Of a stretch of DNA of 64,000 nucleotides, positions 34,967 through 46,318 are shown one piece after another. Where the stretch lies: contig CM054141.1 of NCBI GenBank assembly GCA_028751875.1, forward strand, positions 69,384,873-69,448,872. Direction: 5' to 3'. The notes under the pieces are model-generated. The model was not told where the DNA came from. It saw only the letters and a program-made list of their open reading frames with translations, and ran no database searches. The first letter of the stretch is position 1; every line of letters starts with the position of its first letter. Source of the stretch: Rapana venosa (Eukaryota > Mollusca > Gastropoda > Neogastropoda > Muricidae). The position numbers were made by a program, and so were the translations under genes.

Positions 34967-35203
34967 CAAGATTTCAAATGTATAATGTGGTTGGGCCATA
35001 GGCATACATACACATTGAGGGAGGGTGGAGATGGGGTGGTCCAGTAATCAATGACAACTGAAATATGATGATATTTTCCCAATCAGAATGCAAAGTACAA
35101 CGCATTTATATTTACACAAAAGCATTTAGATATTCTACATTCAGAACTATTGCTGATATACAGCTTTTTATCATCTATCCTTCCTAGTATAAAAAGAGTA
35201 CAT

Positions 35204-35287
35204 ATATATATAATTATATATATATATAATTATATATATGTGTGTATATATATATAATTATATATTTATATATATTTATATATCTCT

Positions 35288-35374
<87 letters not shown>

Positions 35375-35375
35375 C
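35204..35375. repeat. (TA)n microsatellite
   Basis: TA array with AATTATAT steps and one CTCTTCTCTC break near 35,285. Confidence 0.95.
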
Positions 35376-35539
35376 AAACACACAAAGTGAACAAGAAAAT
35401 CACTGAACGAACCTCAAGTTAACATTCGGAAAGTGGTGGGGGTGGAGGTGTTGAGACTGAAGATGACCTAACTTTCAAGAATTGCCTGTCTTCTTCTAAT
35501 AGTATGAAACGCATATTTACCGATATTGCGAAGGACCTC

Positions 35540-36925
35540 TTTGTTCTTTCCATCTAGCAGTCTTGATAGAGGTAAATCAAAAAATATTTAAGGAACTTTT
35601 CTCTCATGCCATTATGTAATGAAAAAGCAAGTAAGAAATGTTCATTTTCTTCTTGAAAACCACATGCACATTCCTATCCATCGGGTTTTCACTGTACCTA
35701 TGCGTATTGCAGTTTATAGGTAATACACCAAGTCTTACACGTGAAAACCCGACTCTAAAACAAACTATATCAATGCATGAAAGATATCTTTCTTTGCCGA
35801 AGACATCTTTAAATGTTTTATACAGTTTGTATCTACTTACGTAGGGGGGATGACCATTCCTGCATGAATATATCTACCAATCTCTGTTTGAACTCACTTA
35901 AAAAATTGTGTTAATTACTGGTACCTTGGTTCATCCATACAAGCTGAAAACCTTCGCTACATAACATGTCCTTGATATCTCTCACCCAGCACCCCCCCTC
36001 CCCCCCCCCCCCCCCCCCCCCCCCGATTATCCAATGACAAAAGCATATGATAGCATTGTTTTGGAAGTCTGTCTGCTTCCATCTGCAGTAAACGCAGCCA
36101 ATACTCCACAGATCTGACAGTTTTATTGGTGAAAAGAGGATATCTGATAAGCTCACAGTACACGGATTTGTTTTGCGTTTTCAAAGGTACCCCCAGATAT
36201 CGCTTGCAAGCTAAAAGGTGCACTTTTTCAAGATTATCGAGTCTATTACCTCCCCAGACTTCAGAGAAGTATAATAATATCAACTGCACTTTTGCTTCAA
36301 ATATCTTGAAGAAAGTTTTTTGTATCATTTTTTTGCATTTTGAGTAAGCTCTACTTAAAATATACAACGCTCTTTTTCCTTTTGTAACAAAAGCAGCAGT
36401 TCTAAGTTCACAACTTAGTTTTGTTTTTTGATAGGTGACCACCTTTTCTAAAAACCATAACCTTAGTCTTTTTTTTGTTAACTCTAAGTTTTAAATCATC
36501 ACAACAAGTTTTAGATAATTCAGTTGCGTCTGAAATCCTCTGGGAGTGGTTGACAAAAATACTACGTGATCAGCGAATAAGAGAATAAACAATTCAATCA
36601 CAGTTGGGATAAGCTGAATACCATGAACGCCAAATTCATTAATATGATGAGCTAAGTTATTTATAAACAGTGAAAAAAGGGTCGTACTCAGAACACAACC
36701 TTGGCGAACTCCCGTAGGACAATGGAAAAAATTTGTATAGTCGTTATTAATTTTTACACAGGATAGGTGTGAGCTATACATAGCTTTGAAAGAGCAAAAA
36801 AACTGTCCCCTCACTCCAGCATCAAGAACTGCTTTAAGTAGTTGTTGGTGATGTACAGAGTCAAAGGCTTTCTTGATATTAATAAATGCCACGTACAGCT
36901 TTCTTTTCCCACTGTTTATACATTT
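35540..36925 (-). mobile_element. Decayed LINE: reverse transcriptase to C-terminal domain
   Basis: Minus-strand frames carry, in order, INIKKAFDSVHHQQLLKAVL (motif A, near 36,870), PTGVRQGCVLSTTLFSLFIN (motif B', near 36,690) and LLFADHVVFLS (motif C, near 36,570). A second frame follows with LLYFSEVWGG and KRYLGVPLKTQNKSVY. Broken C-terminal frames near 35,590-35,750 contain RVRLGVLPIN and EENEHFLL. The catalytic FADD is changed to FADH and at least two frameshifts separate the blocks, so it is inactive. The style resembles the I/Nimb-type LINEs; that assignment is tentative. Confidence 0.75.
35986..36024. repeat. Poly-C run inside the LINE
   Basis: C-run with one T that interrupts the LINE reading frame and gives a polyglycine stretch on minus. 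Confidence 0.95.
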
Positions 36926-36944
36926 CTGGAGAACAGAATACAAG

Positions 36945-37322
36945 GAGATAGACAGAGAGAGACAGAGACAAAGAGACAGGCAGGGACAGACACAGATTGA
37001 CACAGAGAGATAAAGAGACAGAGAGAGACAGAGTAAGACATACAAAGAGAGACATAGAGAGAGACAGATACAGAGACAGACAGACATACAGAGACAGGAA
37101 GAGACAGACATATATAGACACAGAGAGACAAAGAGACAGAGAAAGACAGAGAGACAGAGTCAGACATACATACAAAGAGAGACAGAGAGAGACGCACAGA
37201 CACAGAAAGAAAGACATAGACAGAGACAAACAGAGACTGATACAGAGAGACAGACAGAGACAGAGAGAGAGAGAGACAGAGAGAGAGAGAAAGAGAGAGA
37301 CAGAGACAGAGAGAGAGAGAAA
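36945..37322. repeat. GACA / GAGA compound array
   Basis: About 380 bp of imperfect GACAGAGA units with CATA insertions. It lies immediately 5' of the decayed LINE on the minus strand. Confidence 0.95.
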
Positions 37323-37420
37323 ACACAGAACGCAGAGAGGCAATCCCACTTGTAGAAGAACTGAAAGGCAAAGAAAGGCTACCGGTTGCATGACAGGGAC
37401 AAGCAAGGTGAGACAGAAAT

Positions 37421-37441
37421 GCTGCTGCTGCTGCTGCTGCA
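37421..37441. repeat. Short (CTG)n repeat
   Basis: Seven CTG triplets. Confidence 0.95.
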
Positions 37442-37610
37442 GAGAAAGAGCCAGGTGGAAGACACTGTGACTGAAGATGACAACACACTATGAATACAAC
37501 GAACACACGGCAAACCACTGTGTTAGGAAAACAAAACAACATCTTCTACATAATTATACAAGAACACGGTAGGGTATCATCAGATCAGACACAGAATGGG
37601 GAAAGCGAGT

Positions 37611-38487
37611 TTTTTTTTTTTTTTTTTTGTGTGTTTTTTTTTTTTTTTGCTGCCTCATCTTCTGACGACCCCCGTCCTACTGTTCCCACGCCGCTCATTT
37701 CCAATCTCCCCGCCACAACCACACCCAGATTTGTTATGTCTCATCCTCAGGGTCGGAAGTCCACAGGGAGCCCATCACTATCAGGCCGCCGTGGGGCCAC
37801 CAGCCAGAGGGACCCTGCACTGCTGCTGGGTCACTTTGGTGGTGTTCAGTGGTGCCTGTTCTGAGCTAACATACGCAGGACACCACCTACTAAGCCCCCT
37901 ACTAACGACAGTATTAGCTCAGTCGCGGAGCCAGACTGAGTGAGTTGCCCACCCCAGGTGGCAACCACAACAACGTCCCTCCAACGACCGTCCCCCGCGA
38001 ACCTTCAACCCCAAAGGCTTTGACACAAACTCACCACAGGCACAGAAGTGTATGGGCAAACCGAATCTGAGGCCACCATGAGACCAGAGAATTCGGGACC
38101 ACCGAATCAGAGGCAATTTTTTTTTATAATGCATGATGATCAATGACAATGAGGATGACGTAATGATGCTGCTGTGGAAGTGCATATGCTTTGAGACTAC
38201 TTGACAGGGTTGTACTCTACGCTTACTATCATAATATATCCCGGCGTCAACCGGGCCCGAGAGATACAGACACCTGCAGTGTTGGTCAGGTAATTTGAGC
38301 AACACCCTCAAACTCGCATCCGTTAAGTGGATGAAGCTCGACTGTGTGGTCCCACTGAGCCCACAGCACACTCACTCTGGGTAGGAGCCGGCCGGAGTCC
38401 GAAAAATCCCTATGACTCTTATGGGATTCGAACCCGCGACCTTCCAGTCCGTAACCCAAGGCGCTAACCACTGCGCCATGGCGGCTG
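37611..38487 (-). mobile_element. tRNA-headed retroelement ending in poly(A)
   Basis: On the minus strand it begins with a textbook Pol III promoter: A box TGGCGCAGTGGTTAGC (38,465-38,480) and B box GGTTCGAATCCCA (38,421-38,433). About 780 bp of unique body follows, ending in an A-rich tail seen as T runs at 37,611-37,649. That is long for a SINE. Homology between head and body was not shown, so it could also be a short SINE next to another poly(A) element. Confidence 0.45.
38415..38487 (-). promoter_or_regulatory. tRNA-like Pol III promoter (A and B boxes)
   Basis: A and B boxes match the consensus almost perfectly, but the ends do not pair into an acceptor stem and there is no credible anticodon arm. 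It is therefore a SINE-type head and not a tRNA gene. Confidence 0.7.
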
Positions 38488-38862
38488 GTTTGTTTTTCTC
38501 AAAGCGAGTCTTTGTGATTGTGTACAACCTACAAAGGGATTGATTGTGTGGGCCGCTTTAAGCTAACACACGTCTGCAGACCTCTTTAAAGGAGGATTGG
38601 ATTTGTTTGAAATAGCCTGCCACAGTGTTAGTTCACCTTTGTCTGAAATGGGAGGGGGGGGGGGGGAGGAGAGGGAGAGAGGAGGGGGTATGAATAGGTG
38701 GTGGATTGTGCTAATAATTGCACGGTGGTAATCAACTCGGAAATCAACACTTGTCTTCTACAAAACATGATTATCTGGTGCAAGTCAAGCAGTGGATGCT
38801 TGAATAGAAATCGAAATATGCTATCAGCATTGTATTGCGCACGCTCACGCGCTCGCGCGCGC
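38488..38862. other. Unassigned sequence
   Basis: Includes a G-run at 38,652-38,667. No gene or repeat family seen. Confidence 0.4.
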
Positions 38863-38921
38863 AGACATGTACGCATACGAACACACGAACACACACAAAC
38901 ACACACACGCGAACGCTCGCG

Positions 38922-38954
<33 letters not shown>

Positions 38955-39110
38955 TATCACTTATAGTGAAAGAACGTTAAATGGACAGATAAAACAACAA
39001 CAACAACAACAACACACACACTCACTCACACACACACGCGCGCACGCACGCATGCACGCACGCACGGACGCACGGACGCACACACGCACACACACACACA
39101 CATGAACAGA
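38863..39110. repeat. AC / CGCG microsatellites flanking a LINE-tail-like motif
   Basis: Two AC/CG arrays (38,863-38,953 and 39,014-39,100) flank TATCACTTATAGTGAAAGAACGTTAAATGGA and an AAC run. The middle resembles the motif at 42,560 and 47,090. Confidence 0.75.
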
Positions 39111-39508
39111 CAAACAAACGAACACACTAACAAACAACGCAGGGACAATAGATATTATAAAAGAAAATAAAGACACAGCTCGTAGGCTGGTTATGAGAGT
39201 CTTTGACTTGTTCAGTACAAAGCAGCAGGTACCACCAAGTTCTAAGCCACAATACTTGATTTTGAAACACAACATTCAGAAGTTTTCGTTATTCTAATAG
39301 CAGCTTACAAAAAACACACAATAAAACGAAAGTAATAAAAGGAAGACTAACTGAAAAAGAAAAAAGAAAGAAAAAGAGACAAAGAAAATTAGATCAAACC
39401 CAACATATATTTAGAGAACAGAGAAACAGGTGGAAGGGTAAAGTGAAAGATATGTCACTCAAACCAATATAAAAACACAAAGGAAAAAATCATTAAAAAG
39501 AATGGAAG
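39111..39508. other. Unassigned A-rich sequence
   Basis: No supported gene or repeat. Confidence 0.4.
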
Positions 39509-39700
39509 GAAGGAAGGAAGGCAAGAAATACAAAAAGACAGAAACAGAGAACGAAAAAAAAAAATCTACAGTAACTAAAAAAGCGAAGAGAAAAAATAGA
39601 GAACAAGAAAGAAAGAAAGAAAGGAAGGAAGGAAGGAAGAGAGAGAGAACGAAAGAAAGAAAGAAAGGAAGGAAGGAAGAGATAGAGAGAGAGACAATGA
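39509..39700. repeat. (GGAA)n / (GAAA)n arrays
   Basis: Purine-rich tetranucleotide runs, including three similar blocks of GAAAGAAAGAAAGGAAGG. Confidence 0.9.
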
Positions 39701-39720
39701 CAATGACAATGACAAATTCT

Positions 39721-39782
39721 TTTATTTCGAGGATAATGAATAAGCACACATGTGCTTTTTTACATCCAGTCCCCGCCCGTTA
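39721..39782 (-). mobile_element. Partner LINE-like tail, tail only
   Basis: The plus strand reads ATTTCGAGGATAATGAATAA, then ACATCCAGTCCCCGCCCG. It shares the last 45 or so bases with SINE A but continues into a different body. See the copies at 31,347 and 40,876. Confidence 0.75.
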
Positions 39783-40339
39783 GGGATACATCTTAATAAT
39801 AATAACCCAATACTTATAATATAGTCACACAATAAAAACAAGGGGAAATAACCCTTTTCAAAACAGCTCCCCCCCAACAACCCCCCCCCCCCCCCAAAGC
39901 AAGCAATTAAAAGAAAATCCTAAAAATACCCCACCCCTACCCCCACCCCCCAAAAAACCCTAACCAAAACAAACAAACAAACAAAAGAGAAGAAAAAACC
40001 AAACCAACAAAAGATGATAAAAAAGAGAAAAACATACAAACAACAACAACAAGAACAAGAACAACAACAAAGCCAAGAAAAATAACACAATCAAACTTAA
40101 TAAGTCATAAAGATAAACATCTACACATTGTCAAATGGTACACATACTTGTTACACATAATTATAAGATATTGAAATAGGGCACTCATTAAAACTTAAGT
40201 ACAGAGGCAAGTCCAATAAAGTATTGAAAATATAAAAATATGAATCCTTCATCAGGATATACTATGACTATAAGCAGGACGATAAAAGGTGAGAGACAGA
40301 GACAAAGACAGAGAGACAGAGAGTGTGTGTGTGTGTATT
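39783..40339. other. A-rich sequence, probably LINE 3' UTR
   Basis: Contains C and AAC runs. TAAGTCATAAAGATAAACAT near 40,100 resembles AAAGTCATAAAAAGAACATC near 40,820, which links it to the partner LINE 3' region. Confidence 0.4.
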
Positions 40340-40549
40340 TCAGAGATAATATCCAATATATAATTCCCAAAACAGTATGCGATCCCATCAACACTCATTT
40401 TAGATTATACTCGTTTCAAATTATATGTCATGATAATGAAATAAATTTAATACCCATACATCCACACAATAAAAACAAGAAACAAACCAAGAAGAAATTT
40501 AAAACTATACAGTCGTTGAGGGAGAGAATTTGAGTGGGTGAGTGAGTGA

Positions 40550-40622
<73 letters not shown>

Positions 40623-40810
40623 TGTTTGTTTGAGCGTGTGTGTGTGGGGGTGGGGTGGGGTGGGGGGTGTTTCAGGGATAATACTAAATATGTAATACTC
40701 ACATAGCACACGATCAACACAAACACTTTTTAATTATGCTCATGCAAATTGAATGTCATGGTAATAAAATAAGTGCAATACCCATACACTCACATAATAA
40801 AGAGGGGGAA
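40340..40810. repeat. Two diverged copies of an AT-rich unit around a GT array
   Basis: Copy 1 (40,340-40,480) and copy 2 (40,670-40,805) share CAGRGATAATAYYMAATAT, a GTCATGRTAATRAAATAA segment and AATACCCATACAYYCACA. The GT array 40,539-40,632 lies between them. Probably 3' UTR repeats of the LINE whose tail is at 40,876. Confidence 0.6.
40539..40632. repeat. (GT)n microsatellite
   Basis: Long near-perfect GT array preceded by GAGTGAGTG. Confidence 0.95.
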
Positions 40811-40875
40811 AAACCCAATAAAGTCATAAAAAGAACATCTACACATTGTAAGTAATAGAAACAAAATCTGTTTTT

Positions 40876-40932
40876 TTCCAGGATAATGAATAAGTATTCA
40901 TGTGCTTTTTTACATCCAGTCCCGCCCATGGG
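40876..40932 (-). mobile_element. Partner LINE-like tail, tail only
   Basis: The plus strand reads CCAGGATAATGAATAAGTAT, then ACATCCAGTCCCGCCCATGG. Same tail as at 39,721. Confidence 0.7.
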
Positions 40933-41102
40933 GTCACATTTAAAAATGCACTCAGTACTCATACTTTCAAGCAGAAGAAGCAAAGGAAAAAAAACCTTTT
41001 TTTTTAAAGAAAAAGAGAGAAGAAGAAAAAACAAACAAACATACAAACAAACAAACAAACAACCCCAGACGAGCAAAAGACAAAACATACCCCAGAACCC
41101 CC

Positions 41103-41350
<248 letters not shown>

Positions 41351-41429
41351 GCATCCGCCACACAGAAACAATCAAAGAAAGAAAGAAAAGGAAAAGGAGA
41401 AAGGTGGAAATCAAGAAGAAAAAAAAAAA

Positions 41430-41454
41430 AGGGGGGGGGGGGGGGGGGGGGGGG
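41430..41454. repeat. Poly-G run
   Basis: About 24 consecutive G. Confidence 0.95.
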
Positions 41455-41503
41455 AAAGCGATGGAAGAAAGAAAGAAAGAAAACGAACAACAAACAGCAA
41501 GAA

Positions 41504-41534
<31 letters not shown>

Positions 41535-42332
41535 AACTGAAAGCAACTACGCTAACAAAACAAAACAACAACAAAAAAATAAGAGGCCGATAAAAGCAAA
41601 CCAGAGACATGGGCTGATAGCCTTTACAAGACAGTGCAGCCCAGAAAATGCAAAAACAAAACGATACACCGCAACACCAAAGCAAAGCAAAACAAAACAA
41701 AGCAGAAGCAGCAATGCCAAGCTGTGTCAGCTATCTCCAGCCTCTTTCTGTTGCCAGCAGAAATATGATGGCTATGCAAAGCAAAGGATTGACGTAAGGA
41801 CAATGCAGCAAGTCCTGATGCTAACACCCCACTGAGATGATCGCAAATCTGATCTTTTCTTGGACTCTGTTTAGATATCCCTGATGTATATGGGTTTTTT
41901 TGGGGTACAACTTCATGCATCAGTAGTTAATGGTAAATCCATTTGCTGTATAAAGTCATATCTTTATTTTAGAAACACACACACACACACGCAATTACTA
42001 GTCATGCACAGAATTAGGGCAGTTAGACGCAAATAGCTTATCACCGTAAAGCCTCGTAAAATATATTCTTTGACGAGTTTTGTGCTAGCAGCTGGTAAAC
42101 ATTGTTCAAATCGACATGACAACAAACATATACCCCATCCACTCCCTCCATACCGTTGATTTCAAATACCCCCATCATAACAAACAAGATTGGAGATGAT
42201 AATATGCATATAAAACACAGAGAAAGATGCTTTTCTTCCCATGTAGAGATGCTTAGGGCAAATTCTTAAAACCACTCCATTGAAGAAATGTATTGCTTTG
42301 TCATTCACTCATACTGCTATCATAAGAAAGTG

Positions 42333-42335
<3 letters not shown>
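41455..42335. other. Unassigned sequence
   Basis: Contains a (GACA)n run at 41,507-41,534 and an AC run near 41,976. No gene or repeat family recognised. Confidence 0.4.

Positions 42336-42417
<82 letters not shown>
42336..42417. repeat. (TA)n microsatellite
   Basis: Perfect TA array of about 40 units. Confidence 0.98.
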
Positions 42418-42419
<2 letters not shown>

Positions 42420-42559
42420 CATGTTTACAAGTTACATGAATTGAAAAGTTAGTGTTCAAGATGTTCTTTCTTTTCAAAATTATTGTTTATGCTTTTGAAA
42501 AAAATGTACTTATAGTTGTTTATTTTAAGCATGCACACACACACACACAATTTCTGTCT

Positions 42560-42830
42560 GATATCACAATTCAGTGGAAGGACGTTAAACTGAAGAACTA
42601 ACAGACTCACAGCCAGTGACCGTGAGTTTATTGTGTGATGAAAAAGGGATTGTTTCGATAGTGTGACGTTCCTGTCAGAAGGAGGACGATGCTCTGTTAT
42701 GGAGAATCCGTCCTTTTCCTGCATAAAGCGTTTCACTTTACGATCAATTTTAATTTCAGACTGTCCCGATCCCGCGTGTGCATAATTTCTGTATAAAGCT
42801 AAAAGCCCTGTTTGGCACATCCCTCACATG
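42560..42830. other. Unassigned sequence with a LINE-tail-like start
   Basis: GGAAGGACGTTAAACTGAAGAAC near 42,574 is the LINE 3'-tail-like motif also seen at 38,957, 47,090 and 53,276. The minus strand is open over 42,449-42,820 with a mixed-composition segment (SEIKIDRKVKRFMQEKDGF). No family is recognised and coding status is unsupported. Confidence 0.3.
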
Positions 42831-43078
42831 AAGGGCATGGGTTTGATATGAATAACACATCACAACCCGTTTCTGTTTCCTCTTTATCTCTCTGTATTTT
42901 GGTCGCTGTCTTTCTGTCTGTGATTCTGTTTATCTGATTGTCTGTCTCTCTCGCTCTCTGTGTTTGCTTGATTGCCTAGATTTCTACCTGTCTACTTTGA
43001 ATACGTTGTAATACTCTCTGTCGCTCTCTTTCTCTCTGTCTTTCTCTTTTTGTATCTGACTGTCTTTCTGTCTATTTG

Positions 43079-43221
<143 letters not shown>

Positions 43222-43523
43222 GGGTGTTATGTGGTGTAATAAATTTGCTTAACAAAAAAAACAGGATTTTAAAAGCCAGTAACTCTATATTCTGCAATAA
43301 ATATAGTATTATTACATAACTACAACAGCCCTGTCTACTATAATTTTCGAATAGGAAGACGTTACTATCTAAAATCATTCAGCATAGAATACAGTGAAAC
43401 AATTCACTTCTTGTAAATGAACTGTGGATCCATTTGGCAAGGAACCAGCCATGGAATAAGCCGTCAATCATGCAAGAACACCCAAACGGCAAACTTCTTT
43501 AATGATAATCCACATTGCACTCG

Positions 43524-43525
<2 letters not shown>

Positions 43526-43557
<32 letters not shown>

Positions 43558-43570
43558 GTGTGTGTGTGTG

Positions 43571-43647
<77 letters not shown>

Positions 43648-43660
43648 GTGTGTGTGTGTG
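43526..43660. repeat. (GT)n microsatellite
   Basis: GT array with a few TTGT and TTTT interruptions. Confidence 0.97.
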
Positions 43661-43754
43661 AACTGAATATGTATGATTGTCTCAGTATCACTTTTGCTCA
43701 ATCAAATGTCTGTAAATGAAGAACATATAACACAACTACACAATTTATTTATGC

Positions 43755-44030
43755 ATTTTCATTTTGAGGACAATAAATAACCACTGATATGATTTTTTTT
43801 ACATCTAGTCCCCGAGTACATGCAGTTTTATCATTTTGTTATCTGTTCCCACCGACACATAATGACCAACTATTCCCAAAGCAGAACACTTTTTAACGTA
43901 TACGCAAGGTGTTCTACGTGCGCTCGAGCACGGGGTCTCGATTTATAGCCTCATTCAAAGAACTCTTGGTGGAGTGGAGTCGGCACGGATGCTAACTCAA
44001 GGGGAAAGAATTCTCTTGAACTGGCGTCTC
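43755..44030 (-). mobile_element. SINE A, head missing
   Basis: The plus strand carries CATTTTGAGGACAATAAATAA, ACATCTAGTCCCCGAGTACA, 'gttcccaccgacacat', the core GATTTATAGCCTCATTCAAA and 'gtggagtcggcacgg', then AACTCAAGGGGAAAGAATTC. It straddles the left edge of the tandem duplication; only its 5' half recurs at 49,735. Confidence 0.8.
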
Positions 44031-44299
44031 GATAGTGGCTGGAACATGGGCAACCACATTGAACGAGAGATATAGAGACAGAGACAGATGAACATAAAGT
44101 TACACCAACCGAAAGAAAGAGCCAGTCAGAAAGGAATTCAAATTGCCGATACCAGCCCAGATTGATATCAAACAAGCACATAATTATCTGCTGATATGCT
44201 GGGCTCCCTTCAAGTGGTAGCGTTGGGCTTGTGTGCTGTGTACGTGTGAAAACAGGACCACTCCAGAACAGCAACCCTAAAAAAATAAAGGAACAATGT

Positions 44300-44645
44300 G
44301 TTGCATTCATCTGTGATGTGTTGTATTGAATTGTGGTGCATTGTGCTGCGTTGTATTGTACTGCATTGTATTGCATTGTATATTATTGTATTGCGTTGTG
44401 TTGCATTGCATCGTGCTGTGTTGTATCATACATAATGGTACTGAAGTGTACTGTGTTTTATTGTTTTATATTTCTCTGTGCTGCTTTGCACTGTTTTGCA
44501 CAGTGTTGCATTTTATTGTATCATCCTGTATCATATTGTGTTGTTTTGTATTTCATTGCATTGCATTATGTTGCATTGTGTTATACTGCATGTCCTATTA
44601 TTGTATTGTACAGTATTGCCTTGAATTGTATTGTAATGCATTCCT
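44300..44645. repeat. Degenerate pentanucleotide repeat (TTGTA/TTGCA/TTGTG)
   Basis: Five-base periodicity over about 340 bp, the reverse complement of the motif at 8,660-8,865. The counterpart in copy 2 (50,190-50,290) is much shorter. Confidence 0.85.
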
Positions 44646-44856
44646 GTCATGAACTACATATCTATTCTTTGAGCTCAGGCTGCTTTCCCTAGGGTGAGCT
44701 GGTCCCTGCCAGAGCAGTGTCCTTTTTCCATGGAACACTGTCTGTTCCTAGAAACCTGTATATTAAACATGTTGCTACTTTTTGAGTGACCCTTTTGTAC
44801 ATAATATTGTCAGGGACAACTCTCTTGTTGCTCAGGGTACTTTTACTTTTATTTTT

Positions 44857-45869
44857 AAGGATCAGTTCTGGGCCCTGTCCTGTTCATTCTCTACACTGTT
44901 CCACTCTCATACATAATAAACCGTCATCAGATCAACCATCATTTTCTACGCTGATGTCTCTCAGATTCAAAGCAGAGACACTCCTGAAAATCTGCCTTCT
45001 CTCCTGAAAAATGTGTCACTTTGCCTTCAAGACATTCAAAACTGGATGATACAAAACAAGTTACAGCTAAATGCAGATAAAACCGAAGCCATGATTATAG
45101 GGACCAAACACAAACTCTCTTCCATCACAACAGATTCAATAGAATTTGGCAGTACATCAGTTCCGCTATCCACTGCAGTTAAGTATCTAGGTGTTGTTGT
45201 TGACTATACACTCTCTATGCAAAAATTCATCACCCAGAAACTGCCAGTCCTGCTACTATCAGTTACGGCGTATAAGTGCAATCCGAAAGTACCTGTCCAC
45301 TGATGCAACATCCAAACTTGTCACATCTCGTATTCTTTCACGTCTGTACTATTGTAATTCTCTTTTTACTGGTCTGCCAGCATCACCTATCCACTCCCTT
45401 CAACGCATACAAAACTATGCAGCTCGATTAGTCCTCAAAAAGAAAAAAATCTGAGCATATTACTCCACTCCTGCAATCTCTCCACTGGTTGCCCGTGCCA
45501 CAGAGAGTAAAGTACAAGATCAGTACCCTCTGTTACAAATGTCTCCACAAAACAGCACCCTCCTACCTCTGTGAATGTCTTTACCTGTACACTCCTTCTC
45601 GTTCCCTCCGCTCTGCTGCAGATACCCTGAGCTTACAAATACCTAGATTCAACCAATCCACTGTTGGCCGTCGCTCTTTCTCTATTTCTGGTCCATCAAT
45701 CTGGAATGACCTTCCTCTCTCCCTTCGTGAAAAGCCTACTTACGACAGCTTTAAATCCAGCCTCAAGACATACCTATTTCAAACCTAAGATTTTTTCTCT
45801 TGTTTCATCTCATATCTGTCCCTGCCTTTAAAAGCCAAAATTCCATCACCCTGCTGAAATGTACAAATC

Positions 45870-45941
<72 letters not shown>

Positions 45942-46110
45942 TGTGTGTGTGCATGTATGTGTACATTTGAATTTGTTAGAATATTGTTAATCATTGTTGG
46001 TTGCTTGTGTGAAAGCGGATTGAATGGAAGCGCTCTGGTTTGTAATTGCAAGATATAGTGCTCTATAAATTCGATATATTATCATTATTATTATTATTAT
46101 TATTATTATT
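44857..46110 (+). mobile_element. L2/CR1-like LINE, 5'-truncated
   Basis: Starts within the RT domain (GSVLGPVLFILYTVPLSYII). A frameshift precedes YADVSQIQ (the second catalytic Asp is replaced by Val in this copy), then QNWMIQNKLQLNADKTEAMI and VKYLGVVVDYTLSM. After further shifts come QSLHWLPVPQRVKYKISTLC and FNQSTVGRRSFSISGPSIWN, ending FKSSLKTYLFQT. The 3' UTR contains a GT array (45,874-45,940) and ends TATAAATTCGATATATTATC then ATT repeats. A short TTTTAAG-like repeat flanks it. Inactive: truncated and frameshifted. Confidence 0.85.
45874..45940. repeat. (GT)n microsatellite in the L2 3' UTR
   Basis: Near-perfect GT array. Confidence 0.97.
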
Positions 46111-46308
46111 TTAAGTGCACTAAATATATAATCTCTACAGAAAGTCAGTTTTACATAGCAAAACTTAGGACTAGATCTTGACACAACTTTAGGTCTAGTG
46201 GATGAAAAAAAGTTGAGGTTCGATCGGAGATCATACCCACAGCTTATCACTTTCTAGACAATGTGTTACCACTAATCCATCGATCCGAAGCAACTCAAAC
46301 AAGTAAGT

Positions 46309-46318
46309 CAGCCTAAAT
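46309..46318. repeat. Left target-site duplication of the 5S-type SINE
   Basis: CAGCCTAAAT. The right copy is CAGCCTGAAT at 46,606-46,615. Copy 2 has a single CAGCCTGAAT at 50,697-50,706 with nothing inserted. Confidence 0.8.

Larger units (their letters stand above)
44795..46285 (-). mobile_element. SINE B split by an L2 insertion
   Basis: 44,795-44,850 (ATATTGTCAGGGACAACTCT) and 46,120-46,285 (AAGTGCACTAAATATATAAT through the CACTTTCTAGACAATGTG head region) together form one minus-strand SINE B. The paralogous copy at 50,435-50,680 is continuous, which proves the interruption. Confidence 0.75.

Noticed and set aside
33496..37322. GA/GACA arrays as arginine- or leucine-rich genes
   Set aside because: All long frames over these blocks follow the repeat period and lack any non-repeat core.
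38415..38487. tRNA gene
   Set aside because: A and B boxes are excellent, but no acceptor stem or anticodon arm forms and the sequence runs on as a retroelement body.
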